Part shown: one piece after another, positions 20,986-30,364 of the stretch | Layout of the letters: the number at the start of each line of letters is the position of its first letter | Numbering within the stretch: position 1 is the first letter of the stretch | Assembly (NCBI GenBank): GCA_947501685.1 | Contig: CANMWQ010000004.1 | Coordinates: 1-64,000, forward strand | Length of the DNA: 64,000 bases | Source of the DNA: an uncultured Litoreibacter sp. | Lineage (GTDB): Bacteria > Pseudomonadota > Alphaproteobacteria > Rhodobacterales > Rhodobacteraceae | Reading direction: 5' to 3' | Program-made: the position numbers and the translations under genes | The notes under the pieces: generated by a model | Told to the model about the DNA's origin: nothing | Database searches by the model: none | What the model saw: the letters and a program-made list of their open reading frames with translations, nothing else

Positions 20986-22440
20986 CTAGCCGTGATATGC
21001 CGCCACTGTCTTCAGGGTTGAGAACCCGTACAGCGCCTCGAACCCTTTTTCGCGCCCATGTCCAGACATGCCCGCGCCGCCAAAGGGCAGCTCCACCCCG
21101 CCGCCCGCGCCGTAATTATTAAGAAACACCTGCCCCGCCCGCAGCTTGCGCGCCATGCGCATCTGCCGCGCGCCGTCGCGGGTCCAGCAGGACGCGACGA
21201 GGCCGTATTTCGTGCCATTGGCGATCTCAACGGCGTGGTCCTCGTCGCGAAACGGTATGATGACCTGAACCGGGCCAAAAATCTCGTCCTGCGCGAGGCT
21301 GTGCTGAGGGTCGTGGCACGTAAACAAATGAGGCGCGACATAGGCCCCGCCGGAGGGCGCGTTCTGCGCAATTTGGCCCGTGGCGGCGAGCTCCAGATCA
21401 GCGCCTTGCGCGATAAACCCCTCGACGATGTCCTTTTGGCGTTGCGAGACCAGAGGGCCGAGATCGAGGTCGTCCAAAGCGAGCCCGGCCACAAGCGCCT
21501 CAAAGCGGGCGGCCATGGCGGAGGTGACCTCCTCAAAGCGGCTTTCGTGTACGAGGATGCGCGAGGAGGCTGAACAGGTCTGGCCCGCGTTCTGAATGCC
21601 TGCATTGACCAAAAACGGCAGCGCGGCCGCGAGGTCTGCATCCTCAAAGACCAGTTGCGGGGACTTGCCGCCCAGCTCCAGCGTGACGGGTGTGATATGC
21701 GCAGCAGCGCTCGATTGGATCAGCTTACCGACGCCGACAGAGCCGGTGAAGGACAGATGATCCACGCCCCCATGCGCGCTGAGCGCGGCCCCGGCCTGCG
21801 CCCCGCGTCCCGGCACCACATTGAGAGCGCCGTCCGGCAGGCCTGCGCGGCGGGCCAGTTCGGCAAAGGCAAGCGCGGTGAGGCAGGCCTCCTCCGCTGG
21901 TTTCAACACGCAGGCATTGCCGACCGCCAGAGCGGCCCCGACGGAGCGGCCAATGATCTGCATCGGGTAATTCCACGGGATGATATGTCCGGTCACCCCA
22001 TGCGGCTCGCGCAGCGTGTAGACGGTGTAGCCGTCGAGATAGGGGATCGTCTCGCCATGCAGCTTGTCAGCGGCGCCTCCGTAAAACTCCATGTAGCGCG
22101 CAAGGGCCACCACGTCGGCCATGGCCTGCTTATAGGGCTTGCCCACATCCAGCGCTTCCAGCCGAGCCAGCTCGTCTTTATGGTCCAGCACCAATTGTCC
22201 GATGCGGGCCAGCACGCGGCCTCGTTCCAACGCAGTGCTGCGGCCCCAAATGCCATTGTAAGCGCCCCGCGCGGCATCCACGGCAGCGTCTATGTCATCG
22301 GCGGCACCAGAAGCTATATCGCAAAGCGTGCTGCCATCCGACGGGTTGATCAACGGCAGCGACGTGCCGCTGAGCGGCGCGCGCCACTCTGCGTCGATCA
22401 GGCAGTGGCTCGGATCAAGGCCAAGGGGGCGGATGGTCAT
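20986..22440 (-). CDS. NAD(P)-dependent aldehyde dehydrogenase
   Basis: A 484-residue aldehyde dehydrogenase with the cofactor-binding GSVGVGKLI, the general base in LELGGKSPQLVFED and the catalytic Cys in NAGQTCSASSR. The start is ATG 22440, with GGAG about 9 bases upstream. The open frame runs further but only as antisense-like low-quality sequence. Since glucarate dehydratase shares the proposed regulator, alpha-ketoglutarate semialdehyde is one possible substrate, but an aldehyde from the adjacent decarboxylase pathway is equally likely. Confidence 0.88.
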   Translation of the reverse strand: MTIRPLGLDPSHCLIDAEWRAPLSGTSLPLINPSDGSTLCDIASGAADDIDAAVDAARGAYNGIWGRSTALERGRVLARIGQLVLDHKDELARLEALDVGKPYKQAMADVVALARYMEFYGGAADKLHGETIPYLDGYTVYTLREPHGVTGHIIPWNYPMQIIGRSVGAALAVGNACVLKPAEEACLTALAFAELARRAGLPDGALNVVPGRGAQAGAALSAHGGVDHLSFTGSVGVGKLIQSSAAAHITPVTLELGGKSPQLVFEDADLAAALPFLVNAGIQNAGQTCSASSRILVHESRFEEVTSAMAARFEALVAGLALDDLDLGPLVSQRQKDIVEGFIAQGADLELAATGQIAQNAPSGGAYVAPHLFTCHDPQHSLAQDEIFGPVQVIIPFRDEDHAVEIANGTKYGLVASCWTRDGARQMRMARKLRAGQVFLNNYGAGGGVELPFGGAGMSGHGREKGFEALYGFSTLKTVAAYHG

Positions 22441-22537
22441 CTGTGGCGCTCCAGTTGCGGTCCGGGCCATGCGCCCTGTGCCCCGCCAGTTCATACGCAG
22501 CACCCGCGAATTGCAAGCCCGTGTCAGCCAAGAAGGG

Positions 22538-23935
22538 TCACTTGATCTGCTCCCAGACCTCTTGCACAACGTGGTGGACGGCCATGACATCGGCGCGGGT
22601 GCAGTCGAACTGGCCCACTTGAACGCGGATGATCTTGCGCCCGTCAAAGGCGCCCTGCGTGAGGTAGATCCGGCCATCCACGTTGATCGCATCCACCAGC
22701 CGTTGCTGATCCGCGTCACCGCCGGGGCAGCGGAAGGAGAAGAGGCTCAGGATTGGCTCTGTCGTGATTTCAAACCCGTCGAGTGCCCGGATCGCCTCGC
22801 AAAGCTCCCCGGCCCAAGCGACGTGATTGCGGATCCGCGCCTGCAAGCCTTCCAGCCCATAGGAGCGCAGCAGGAACCACAACTTCAGCGCCCGGAACCG
22901 GCGGCCCAGCGGGATGGTCCATTCCGAATAATTGGTCACCGCCTCGCCGGAGGTCTTGAGATATTCGGGTTCAATCTTGAGCGTATTGAGCTGCGGCGTG
23001 GCGTCCCGCAGGAACTGAACGGAGCAGTCAAACTGCGCGCCCAGCCATTTATGCGGGTTGAACACGATGCTGTCGCAGCCATCAACATCGGCCCAAAACG
23101 CGTCACGGAACTCAGGGCAGATCATGGCGGAGCCCGCCCATGCCGCGTCGAGATGGGTGTAGAGATCGTAAGCCCTGGCCACTCTCAAAACCGGGCCTAG
23201 CGCGTCGGAGCCGCCCACCCCAGTGCCGCCCGTAATGGCGATAATTCCAGCGGGATTGTGGCCTGCGGTGAGGTCGGCCTTGATGGCCTCCTCCAGCGCC
23301 GCCGGGTCCATGCCGTGGCGCGGCCCGGTAGTCGCGATTTTGACCAGATTGTCCTGCCCGATCCCCGCCACCCAGCACGCACGGTCAATAGAGGAATGCA
23401 CCTCTTGCGAGCAATAAATGCGAAGATGGCCCTTACCGGAGAGCCCCTCGCGGTTGCCGCTATAGCCCGTGGCCCGCTCACGCATGGTCAGTACAGCCGA
23501 CAGCGTGGCGGAGGAGGCCGAGTCCTGAATGACACCTGTGAAGCCCTCCGCCAGTCCAAGCGCCTGACGCAGCCAATCGACCATGACGCCTTCCAACTCG
23601 GTGGCCGCGGGCGAGGTTTGCCACAGCATGCATTGTGCCGCGACTGTGTTGACCAACTGCTCGGCCAGCATGGACGGCGGGGCGGCGTTGGCCGGGAAGT
23701 AGGCAAAGAACCGGGGGTGCTGCCAATGGGTCATGCCGGACATCACGATGGCCTCGAAATCGGCCATGATCGCTGACATGTCTTCGCCCTTCATCGGCGG
23801 CGCGGTGGCCAATTGCGCGGCAATCTCGCCGGGACGGGTGGCGGGCCTGACGGGGCGGTCGCGCAGCGTCTTGTGATACTGCGCGCCCCAATCGGCAATG
23901 TGCTTGCCCCAATCGGCGTACTCGTCCCAGTTCAA
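22538..23935 (-). CDS. PLP-dependent group II amino-acid decarboxylase
   Basis: A 465-residue decarboxylase of the aromatic-L-amino-acid/tyrosine decarboxylase family. It has THWQHPRFFAYFPAN, the PLP-stacking His180 in SQEVHSS, the Asp in HLDAAWAGS and the PLP lysine Lys296 in FNPHKWLGAQFDCS. It is cytoplasmic. It lies 20 bases after the TRAP large permease gene, so its substrate may be what the transporter brings in or a product of it. The exact amino acid cannot be named from sequence. Confidence 0.87.
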   Translation of the reverse strand: MNWDEYADWGKHIADWGAQYHKTLRDRPVRPATRPGEIAAQLATAPPMKGEDMSAIMADFEAIVMSGMTHWQHPRFFAYFPANAAPPSMLAEQLVNTVAAQCMLWQTSPAATELEGVMVDWLRQALGLAEGFTGVIQDSASSATLSAVLTMRERATGYSGNREGLSGKGHLRIYCSQEVHSSIDRACWVAGIGQDNLVKIATTGPRHGMDPAALEEAIKADLTAGHNPAGIIAITGGTGVGGSDALGPVLRVARAYDLYTHLDAAWAGSAMICPEFRDAFWADVDGCDSIVFNPHKWLGAQFDCSVQFLRDATPQLNTLKIEPEYLKTSGEAVTNYSEWTIPLGRRFRALKLWFLLRSYGLEGLQARIRNHVAWAGELCEAIRALDGFEITTEPILSLFSFRCPGGDADQQRLVDAINVDGRIYLTQGAFDGRKIIRVQVGQFDCTRADVMAVHHVVQEVWEQIK

Positions 23936-23955
23936 GGCTCAGGCCCCTCTGCTTG

Positions 23956-25236
23956 TCACTGCACCAGTGATGGCAACCACAGTGAGATGGCAGGAACATA
24001 TGTCACCAGCAGGAGCGCGCCAAGGATGGCGATGTAGAAGGGCCAGATCGACTTGAGCGCCTCTTCGATGCGGATGCGGCCCACGGCGCAGCCCACGAAC
24101 AGGCAGGTCCCCACCGGAGGCGTGCAGAGCCCCAGCCCGAGATTGATCAGCAGCATGATCCCGAACTGCGTCGGATCCATGCCCAAACTTTTGCAAATGG
24201 GCAAGAAGATCGGGGTGCAGATCAAGATCAGCGCGGCCATGTCCATGATCATGCCCAGCATCAGCAAGATGATGTTGATCATCAGCAAGATCACCAGCGG
24301 GTTGTCGGAGATGGAAACCAGCAGATCGCTCAACACCGTCGGCACTTGGTAGAGCGCCAGCAAATAGCCAAAGGAGCTGGCAAAGGCGATCAGGATCATC
24401 ACCATCGCCGTGGTGCGCACGGCCCCAGTGACGGCCAGCACGAATTTATGCCAGGTCAGCGAGCGGTAATAGAAGGTGCACAAAAGCAGTGCGTAGATGG
24501 CACCAAACGCCCCGGATTCGGTGACGGTGAACACGCCGGACAAAGTGCCGCCCACGATGATCACAGCGGTGATGAAACCGGGGATTGCGTCTGCGGCACT
24601 GCGGCCCACCTCGCCCCAGCCGGGGAACGGCTCCTTGGGGTAGTTGTGTTTGACTGACAAAATATAGGCCGCAATGGCAAGGCAGACGCACATCAGAATG
24701 CCCGGCACCACGCCCGCAAGAAACAGACCGGAGACAGAGATGCCGCCACCGGCAGCCACGGCGAAAATGATCATGTTATGGCTGGGCGGAATGACGATCC
24801 CCGCGATGGAGGATGTAACCGTGACGTTGACCGCGAAATCAGGCCGGTAGCCGCGCTCCTTCATGACCGGGATCATCAGCGACCCCAACGCGGAGATATC
24901 GGCCACCGCAGAGCCCGAGATGCCACCAAAGAGCATCGAGGAGAAGATGTTGACCATCGCCAACCCGCCTTTGATGTGGCCCACCAAAGCAGTGGCCAGC
25001 CGGACCAGCCGGATGGCGATGCCGCCATGCAACATGACCTCACCCGCGAAAACGAAGAACGGGATGGCCAGTAGCGAGAAGACGGAGACGCCTGCCGTCG
25101 CGCGCTGGAAGGTGATGAGCATCGGAAAACCCTCCCACCAGAAGGCGGAGGCGGCGGCGATGCCCATGGCAAAGGCAACCGGCATGCCGATGACGACGCC
25201 GAAGCCGAAGACGCAAAGGAGTATTGTCAGGCCCAT
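23956..25236 (-). CDS. dctM: TRAP transporter large permease (DctM)
   Basis: A 426-residue permease with about 12 membrane segments. It has the family patterns MVNIFSSMLFGGISGSAVADISALGSLMIP and, near the C-terminus, LINLGLGLCTPPVGTCLFV. It is the sodium-driven channel half of a tripartite importer with the dctQ and dctP products. The start is 2 bases after the dctQ stop. Confidence 0.93.
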   Translation of the reverse strand: MGLTILLCVFGFGVVIGMPVAFAMGIAAASAFWWEGFPMLITFQRATAGVSVFSLLAIPFFVFAGEVMLHGGIAIRLVRLATALVGHIKGGLAMVNIFSSMLFGGISGSAVADISALGSLMIPVMKERGYRPDFAVNVTVTSSIAGIVIPPSHNMIIFAVAAGGGISVSGLFLAGVVPGILMCVCLAIAAYILSVKHNYPKEPFPGWGEVGRSAADAIPGFITAVIIVGGTLSGVFTVTESGAFGAIYALLLCTFYYRSLTWHKFVLAVTGAVRTTAMVMILIAFASSFGYLLALYQVPTVLSDLLVSISDNPLVILLMINIILLMLGMIMDMAALILICTPIFLPICKSLGMDPTQFGIMLLINLGLGLCTPPVGTCLFVGCAVGRIRIEEALKSIWPFYIAILGALLLVTYVPAISLWLPSLVQ

Positions 25237-25238
25237 CT

Positions 25239-25754
25239 CTATTGCTCCTGCGCGGGCACATAGAGGTGCCAGTCTTCATGAAATGTCAGAACCCGCAGCA
25301 GCGCACGTACCCCCGCGAACAGGAACACCAACCCGCCACAGGAGGTGATCGCAAGCGTGCGGTAGCTCTCGGAAATGTTGAGCATGGGCAGACGCGAGCT
25401 CCATCCGAACTCCATCAGCTCAATGCCCGCGATCAGCATGATGATGCCAAAGGCAGCCATCATCAGGTCAATCGCGATCATCAGAAGTTTTTGCAATTTG
25501 GCCGGCAGCATGTCGCGAAACAGCGTGACGCCCAGATGGGTGTTTTCCCGCACCCCGGCGGCCGCCCCCAGAAAGGCGATGTAGCAAATGAGCAAAAGCG
25601 CGAGCTGCTCGACCCATGTGGGCGTGACATTCATCACGTAGCGGCCAAAGACCAGCCAGCCAAAGGTTGCGATCAACACCACAAGCGCCACGGAGGCGAC
25701 CCAGATACACAGCGTGGACACCCAGCCCAACAGCTTTTCCAAAACCTCAATCAT
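25239..25754 (-). CDS. dctQ: TRAP transporter small permease (DctQ)
   Basis: A 171-residue protein with four membrane helices (VASVALVVLIATFGWLVFGR; LALLLICYIAFLGAAAGV; and others) typical of DctQ. The start is placed at ATG 25754 (MIEVLEKLLGW), since residues upstream would fall in the intercistronic hairpin region. It bridges the large permease and the binding protein. Confidence 0.88.
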   Translation of the reverse strand: MIEVLEKLLGWVSTLCIWVASVALVVLIATFGWLVFGRYVMNVTPTWVEQLALLLICYIAFLGAAAGVRENTHLGVTLFRDMLPAKLQKLLMIAIDLMMAAFGIIMLIAGIELMEFGWSSRLPMLNISESYRTLAITSCGGLVFLFAGVRALLRVLTFHEDWHLYVPAQEQ

Positions 25755-25783
25755 CCCTGCCCCGCCTGATATGATGCGCCCCC

Positions 25784-25823
25784 ACAAAAAAGCCGCCCGC
25801 TCCTGTTTATAGGTGCGGGCGGC
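25784..25823 (-). terminator. Hairpin between dctP and dctQ (attenuator)
   Basis: On the minus strand GCCGCCCGC pairs with GCGGGCGGC (plus-strand positions 25815-25823 and 25792-25800) and is followed by TTTTTTG. This is a strong intrinsic-terminator form placed after dctP, so the binding protein would be made in excess over the permeases. Confidence 0.8.
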
Positions 25824-25838
25824 GTCTTATTGCACGGC

Positions 25839-26831
25839 TTAGTTTGTGCCGCGGATCAGGTTGACCAGATCAGTCAGCTCCGGGTTGGCCTCCAGAAAGC
25901 CGTCATAGACACCGGCCATACGCTCTTGGAACGGGCCTTTGTCAGCGATCTTGTTGATCGTCACGCCACCGGCTTCGACGTTTTTCATCGCCGAGGCTTC
26001 GCGGGCCTGCCACAGCTCACGCTGTTGCGCGGCGCTGTTGCGTGCGGCCGTGGCAACAATCTCTTGCTGCTCCGGGGTCATCGCGTCCCACGCCTTCATG
26101 CTGACGCAGACGCATTCCGGGATGATCAGGTGCTCGGTCAGTGAGTAGAACTGAGCGACCTCGAAATGGCTGACGGATTCGTAGGAAGGCGGGTTGTTCT
26201 CCGCACCGTCCACAACGCCGGTCTTGATCGACTGATAGACCTCGCCGAACGCCATGGGCGTTGCATTGCCGTCAAGCGCCTCGACCATGCCCACGAACAG
26301 ATCATTGTTCATGACGCGCAGCTTCAGGCCTTCGACGTCGGCAGGCGAGTTGATCGGACGGATCGAGTTGTAGAAAGAACGCGCGCCGCTGTCATACCAT
26401 GCCAGCGCCTTCATGCCCTTTTTCTCCATACCGGCGGAGATCGCTTCGCCTACGGCACCATCCATCAGCTCATACATTTCCGGGATGCCCGGGAAGATGA
26501 ACGGCAAGGAGACGACATTGGTCTCAGGGATGGAAGTTCCCATTGGCCCAAGGTTGAACTGGCCAATGTCCAGCGCGCCCAGACGAACCTGCTCGATGGC
26601 ATCGGGCTGGCTGCCCAGAACGCCATTGTGGAACAGCTTGATGGTGACCTCGCCGCCGGTCTTATCCGCCACTTCGGCAGCAAAGGATTCCAGCGCGATG
26701 GAGTTTGGATAATCCTCGACATGGATGTTCCATGCGCGCAGCTCAGCCGCGGCGGCAGGTGCCGCGAGGGCCGCAACGGACAGCCCGGCGGCCACCGCAA
26801 CGCGTTTTGCATTCTTGGTAAAGTCTAGCAT
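25839..26831 (-). CDS. dctP: TRAP transporter substrate-binding protein (DctP family)
   Basis: A 330-residue periplasmic binding protein. A signal peptide (VAVAAGLSVAALAAPAAAA) is cut before ELRAWNIH. The DctP pattern follows: GGEVTIKLFHNGVLG, LGALDIGQFNLGPMG, and the carboxylate-binding Arg region GLKLRVMNNDLFVGM. The ligand is unknown. A GntR/UxuR-like operator 86 bases upstream suggests a hexuronate or aldarate. Downstream decarboxylase and dehydrogenase genes leave other acids possible. Confidence 0.92.
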   Translation of the reverse strand: MLDFTKNAKRVAVAAGLSVAALAAPAAAAELRAWNIHVEDYPNSIALESFAAEVADKTGGEVTIKLFHNGVLGSQPDAIEQVRLGALDIGQFNLGPMGTSIPETNVVSLPFIFPGIPEMYELMDGAVGEAISAGMEKKGMKALAWYDSGARSFYNSIRPINSPADVEGLKLRVMNNDLFVGMVEALDGNATPMAFGEVYQSIKTGVVDGAENNPPSYESVSHFEVAQFYSLTEHLIIPECVCVSMKAWDAMTPEQQEIVATAARNSAAQQRELWQAREASAMKNVEAGGVTINKIADKGPFQERMAGVYDGFLEANPELTDLVNLIRGTN

Positions 26832-26916
26832 TTTTGATCCTCCCTAGATCAGACTGATGCCCCGTCATATGCCGGTCTGAGCCAGCGCTATGGGGGCAAA
26901 ATTCAGTTATCGTAAA

Positions 26917-26936
26917 TCTAGTATGCTAGTATGGCA
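26917..26936. promoter_or_regulatory. Operator A of the GntR-like regulon
   Basis: TCTAGTATGCTAGTATGGCA, 81-100 bases upstream of the dctP start. It shares the core CTRGTATRYTAGTAT with sites at 29116-29135 and 40538-40557. Likely bound by the GntR product of 27042-27725. Confidence 0.6.
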
Positions 26937-27041
26937 AAATAGAAGGCAAGCGTTTTTTCCGCCCTTCGGGTCGTGGCGGCCTATCGCTGCAACCACAGAC
27001 ATACTGGCGCTCAGGAAGGCTGCTCGACCCTGTGCGACAGA

Positions 27042-27725
27042 TCAATCCCAGAAATAGGATTGATGCTCCGCATAGATCGTCTCGATCGTGCTATCGAGGC
27101 GCGAGAGATGGGTTCGGATGGTTTGCCGCAGGCCGTCTTCGTCCTTCGCCTTGAGCTGACGGACAATAGCCTCATGATCCTCGACCAGCTGCGCCATACT
27201 GTCGGCCCCGGTCAAGCTGAGCACGCAGAGACGATCCACATGAGCTTTGTAGCTGGAGATGATCTCGGAGGCGAAATCCGCCTTGGCCGCGTGGCACAAA
27301 AGGCGGTGAAACTCGTAGTCCAGCTTGTGAAACAGCTTGGCATCCCGCGACGCGACCGCGTTTTTTTGCGCGGCAAGCCCTGCGTCGAACTCCTCTGCAA
27401 AGCTGCCATCCCAATGCAGCACCGCGTGATGCATCACCTCCAGCTCGACGGCCAGTCGGGCGAACCGCGCTGACGCAATGGCCGCGCGGGAGAATTTCTT
27501 GACCACTGTGGCCTTCTGGGGCCGGATCAACAGCAGGTCGAGATTGTCCAGACGGCTGAACGCGTCACGCACCGGCTGGCGTGACACGCCGAATTTCGAC
27601 GCGATCTCGGCCTCGGAAATCTTGGTGCCGGGCATCAGCTCAAGCGAGGAGATTTGCTGCTGAAGATAGTCGAAAACCACATCCGCGCTGGTGCGGCGTT
27701 CCTCCACATGTTCAACCATTTCCAT
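27042..27725 (-). CDS. GntR/FadR-type transcriptional regulator
   Basis: A 227-residue regulator. The N-terminal winged helix is PGTKISEAEIASKFGVSRQPVRDAFSRL, residues about 30-60. The C-terminal all-helical FCD ligand-binding domain has the metal-site pattern (YEFHRLLCHAA; AHVDRLCVLSL; DHEAIVRQL). I chose ATG 27725, with GGAG 7 bases upstream; the longer frame to 27836 overlaps gudD. It lies between gudD and dctP and near three copies of a UxuR/ExuR-like operator, so it probably represses hexuronate genes and perhaps itself through the gudD promoter. Confidence 0.9.
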   Translation of the reverse strand: MEMVEHVEERRTSADVVFDYLQQQISSLELMPGTKISEAEIASKFGVSRQPVRDAFSRLDNLDLLLIRPQKATVVKKFSRAAIASARFARLAVELEVMHHAVLHWDGSFAEEFDAGLAAQKNAVASRDAKLFHKLDYEFHRLLCHAAKADFASEIISSYKAHVDRLCVLSLTGADSMAQLVEDHEAIVRQLKAKDEDGLRQTIRTHLSRLDSTIETIYAEHQSYFWD

Positions 27726-27810
27726 CTCGTCACTCCTGCGTTGCAGCGCTCTGTAGTCCAATTTCTGATCTGAGGCTATCCCCAGAAAACCGTCTGCTGA
27801 CCCGGGCCCG

Positions 27811-29061
27811 CTACCATCTGGGCACTTTGCGCACATAATCGGGCACGTATTTCAGCATTTCATCCGTGTCGTCGCGATCCACCACCATCTGCTCGTTATA
27901 AAGCGCGTGCAGCTCCGCCAGAACCTCTTGGTCCAGCTCCACCCCGAGCCCCGGCCCCTCCGGCACCCGCAGCTTGCCGTCCTTGAAGGTCACCCGCCCG
28001 CCCTTGATGATCTCCTTGCTGTACCAAGGGTAATGCGTGTCGCAATCATAGGTCAGGTTCGGCGTAGCGGCGGCGACGTGGCACATGGCGGCCAGGCTGA
28101 TGCCCAGATGCGAGTTGGAATGCATCGACACCCCAAGCCCCGCCGCGCGGCACATCTCGCCCAGATGAATGGCCCCCGTGGCCCCGCGCCAATAGTGATG
28201 ATCCGACAAAATGATCTGCACGGCATCTTTCTGGATGGCCTCAACCACATGCTCGAATTCCACGACCACCAGATTGGTCGCCAGCGGCATCTCGATCATG
28301 GCCGACAGCTCCGCCATCGCGTCGAGGCCGCGCACCGGGTCCTCCAGATATTCCAGAACCCCGTCCAATTGCTTGACCACCTTCGCGGCGGTCGGCACTG
28401 TCCATGCGCCCATCGGGTCGATGCGCAACCCGTGGTCCGGGAAAGCCTCGCGCAGCTTCAGCATGGTCTCGACCTCCTCATCGGGAGGCAGCACGCCGCC
28501 TTTCAGCTTCAAGGACTTGTAGCCATGATCCCCCACCAGCGCTTTGGCCTGTGCGACCATCGCATCCGGGGTCAGCACATCGCCAAAGATGTCGTCGCTC
28601 ACCGCGTCAGGCAGGTTCGCGTATTTGAAGAAGAGATAGCCGCCGAAGGGGATGTCTTTGCGCACGGCCCCACCCAGAAGATCATAGAGCGGGCGGTCTA
28701 CTTCTTTGCCGCGCAAATCAAGGCAGGCGATCTCGAAAGCGGAGTAAACCACGTCCACTACCTTGTGATCCGCCAGCGCCGTCGGCGCGTTCACCCCGCC
28801 CCCCTCTGGCAAGGCCCGCTCCACTCGGCGACGTAAGTCGCGCAGGTCATAGGGGTCCAGCCCCTCAAGCGTGGGGCCCACCGCCTGCAAGCCGGCCAAG
28901 GTCCGCTTGGCACCATACGCTTCGCCCAACCCCACCAGGCCGGTATCAGTTTCCAGCTCGATGATCGCGCGCAGGAACACCTTGCCATGCACGCCTTTCG
29001 TGTTGAGCAACGGCACGTCAGGCACCGCGATCGGGGTAATCTTTATGGTTGTTATCCGCAT
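27811..29061 (-). CDS. gudD: Glucarate dehydratase-like enolase superfamily enzyme
   Basis: A 416-residue enolase-superfamily protein. It has the KxK base motif SLKLKGGV, metal ligands in RIDPMGAW and EYLEDPV, ATNLVVVEFEHV, LSDHHYW, and the His base in SMHSNSHLGISLAAM. The last motif and CDTHYPW match bacterial glucarate dehydratases, which make 5-keto-4-deoxyglucarate. It is first on the minus strand from a shared promoter region with the ABC operon, where operator B sits. A related aldarate is possible. Confidence 0.8.
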   Translation of the reverse strand: MRITTIKITPIAVPDVPLLNTKGVHGKVFLRAIIELETDTGLVGLGEAYGAKRTLAGLQAVGPTLEGLDPYDLRDLRRRVERALPEGGGVNAPTALADHKVVDVVYSAFEIACLDLRGKEVDRPLYDLLGGAVRKDIPFGGYLFFKYANLPDAVSDDIFGDVLTPDAMVAQAKALVGDHGYKSLKLKGGVLPPDEEVETMLKLREAFPDHGLRIDPMGAWTVPTAAKVVKQLDGVLEYLEDPVRGLDAMAELSAMIEMPLATNLVVVEFEHVVEAIQKDAVQIILSDHHYWRGATGAIHLGEMCRAAGLGVSMHSNSHLGISLAAMCHVAAATPNLTYDCDTHYPWYSKEIIKGGRVTFKDGKLRVPEGPGLGVELDQEVLAELHALYNEQMVVDRDDTDEMLKYVPDYVRKVPRW

Positions 29062-29115
29062 AAAAAGACGTCCTAAATCGGCATGCAGGGCTTGAAAAAT
29101 TTTCGTTGCCGATTC

Positions 29116-29135
29116 TTAAATACTAGTATACCAGT
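29116..29135. promoter_or_regulatory. Operator B of the GntR-like regulon
   Basis: Read on the minus strand it is ACTGGTATACTAGTATTTAA, the best match of the three sites to the TGGTATACCA type of operator. It lies 55-74 bases upstream of gudD and 126-145 bases upstream of the divergent ABC ATPase gene, so it could control both. Confidence 0.65.
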
Positions 29136-29260
29136 TGAATAAGGCAAGGTTTATAGGGACCAGGGCTTCACCTCAATCCGGCACGCGCGGAAACGCCGAG
29201 GCCCATTTTGACAGCAAGTCTCCCTATAGCACGCGCTCATACGATCGTCTGGGAGGGCGC

Positions 29261-30364
29261 ATGTCGGGAGTACAACTAGATGGCATCATCAAGCGTTACG
29301 GCGCGGTGCAAGTGGTGCATGGCGTTGACCTGAACGTCGCCGAGAAAGAGTTCGTGGTGCTTGTCGGCCCCTCCGGCTGCGGCAAATCCACGACCCTCCG
29401 GATGATCGCCGGGCTTGAAGAGATCAGCGACGGCGAGGTCACAATTGACGGCCGTATGGTCAACCGCGTCGCCCCAAAGGACCGCGACGTGGCGATGGTG
29501 TTCCAGAACTACGCGCTTTACCCGCATCTCAACGTGGCCGACAATATCGCCTTCGGGCTGCGAATCCGGCGCGAAAGCAAAGAGGTCATCGCCAGCTCCA
29601 TCGACGAGGTCGCGGGCATTCTGGGCCTGACCGACTATCTCGACCGCCGCCCCGCCGATCTGTCCGGCGGCCAGCGCCAGCGCGTCGCCATGGGCCGCGC
29701 CATTGTGCGCCGCCCCAAAGTGTTCCTGTTCGACGAGCCGCTCTCCAATCTGGACGCCAAGCTGCGCACCCAAATGCGTGCCGAGATCAAGCGGCTGCAC
29801 AACCGGCTGGGCGTGACCTCCATCTATGTGACCCATGATCAGGTGGAGGCCATGACGCTCGCCGACCGCATCGTGGTGATGCATGACGGGCGGATCGAAC
29901 AGGTCGGCACCCCGATGGAATTGTTCATGAACCCGGTCAACACTTTCGTGGCCAGCTTCCTCGGCTCGCCGCCGATGAACCAGGTCACAGCCAAGGTCGA
30001 AAAGGTCGGTTCAGACTTTGTTGGCGTCTTTGCGGGCAACCGCCTGCCGCTGGCGCGTCTCGGCGATCTTGAGGCCCGCGTGGGCCAAGACGTCGTCGTG
30101 GGCATTCGCCCCGAATATGTGACCCCCGCCACGGATGGGGTAAAAGACCAAGTGCGGATCGAGCTTGATCTGGTTGAAACACTGGGCTCCGAGGCGCTGC
30201 TCCACGCGATGCTGGCAGACGCGCCTTTCGTGATCAAAGCCGACACCACCACAGCCGCCAGCAAATTGAGCGACGTCACCGGCTTCACCATCGCGCCCGA
30301 GCTGATCCGCATCTTTGACGGCGAGACCGACCTCGCCCTTGCCGGTCAGGACCGCCCTGCATGA
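29261..30364 (+). CDS. ABC transporter ATP-binding protein (MalK/UgpC/AlgS type)
   Basis: A 367-residue ATPase of the carbohydrate-uptake-1 group. It has Walker A GPSGCGKST (residues 36-44), signature LSGGQRQRVAMG, Walker B FLFDEPLSNLD and switch His in YVTHDQVEAM, followed by a C-terminal TOBE domain. The start is ATG 29261, with GGGAGGGCGC upstream; the open frame to 29135 lacks a ribosome site. It is the first gene of an operon with two LplB/LplC-type permeases and a binding protein, as in alginate importers. Confidence 0.93.
   Translation: MSGVQLDGIIKRYGAVQVVHGVDLNVAEKEFVVLVGPSGCGKSTTLRMIAGLEEISDGEVTIDGRMVNRVAPKDRDVAMVFQNYALYPHLNVADNIAFGLRIRRESKEVIASSIDEVAGILGLTDYLDRRPADLSGGQRQRVAMGRAIVRRPKVFLFDEPLSNLDAKLRTQMRAEIKRLHNRLGVTSIYVTHDQVEAMTLADRIVVMHDGRIEQVGTPMELFMNPVNTFVASFLGSPPMNQVTAKVEKVGSDFVGVFAGNRLPLARLGDLEARVGQDVVVGIRPEYVTPATDGVKDQVRIELDLVETLGSEALLHAMLADAPFVIKADTTTAASKLSDVTGFTIAPELIRIFDGETDLALAGQDRPA

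Noticed and set aside
22441-22719. N-terminal extension of the aldehyde dehydrogenase
   Set aside because: It overlaps the upstream decarboxylase gene and reads Trp/Ser-rich, while ATG 22440 has a ribosome site and begins a normal ALDH.
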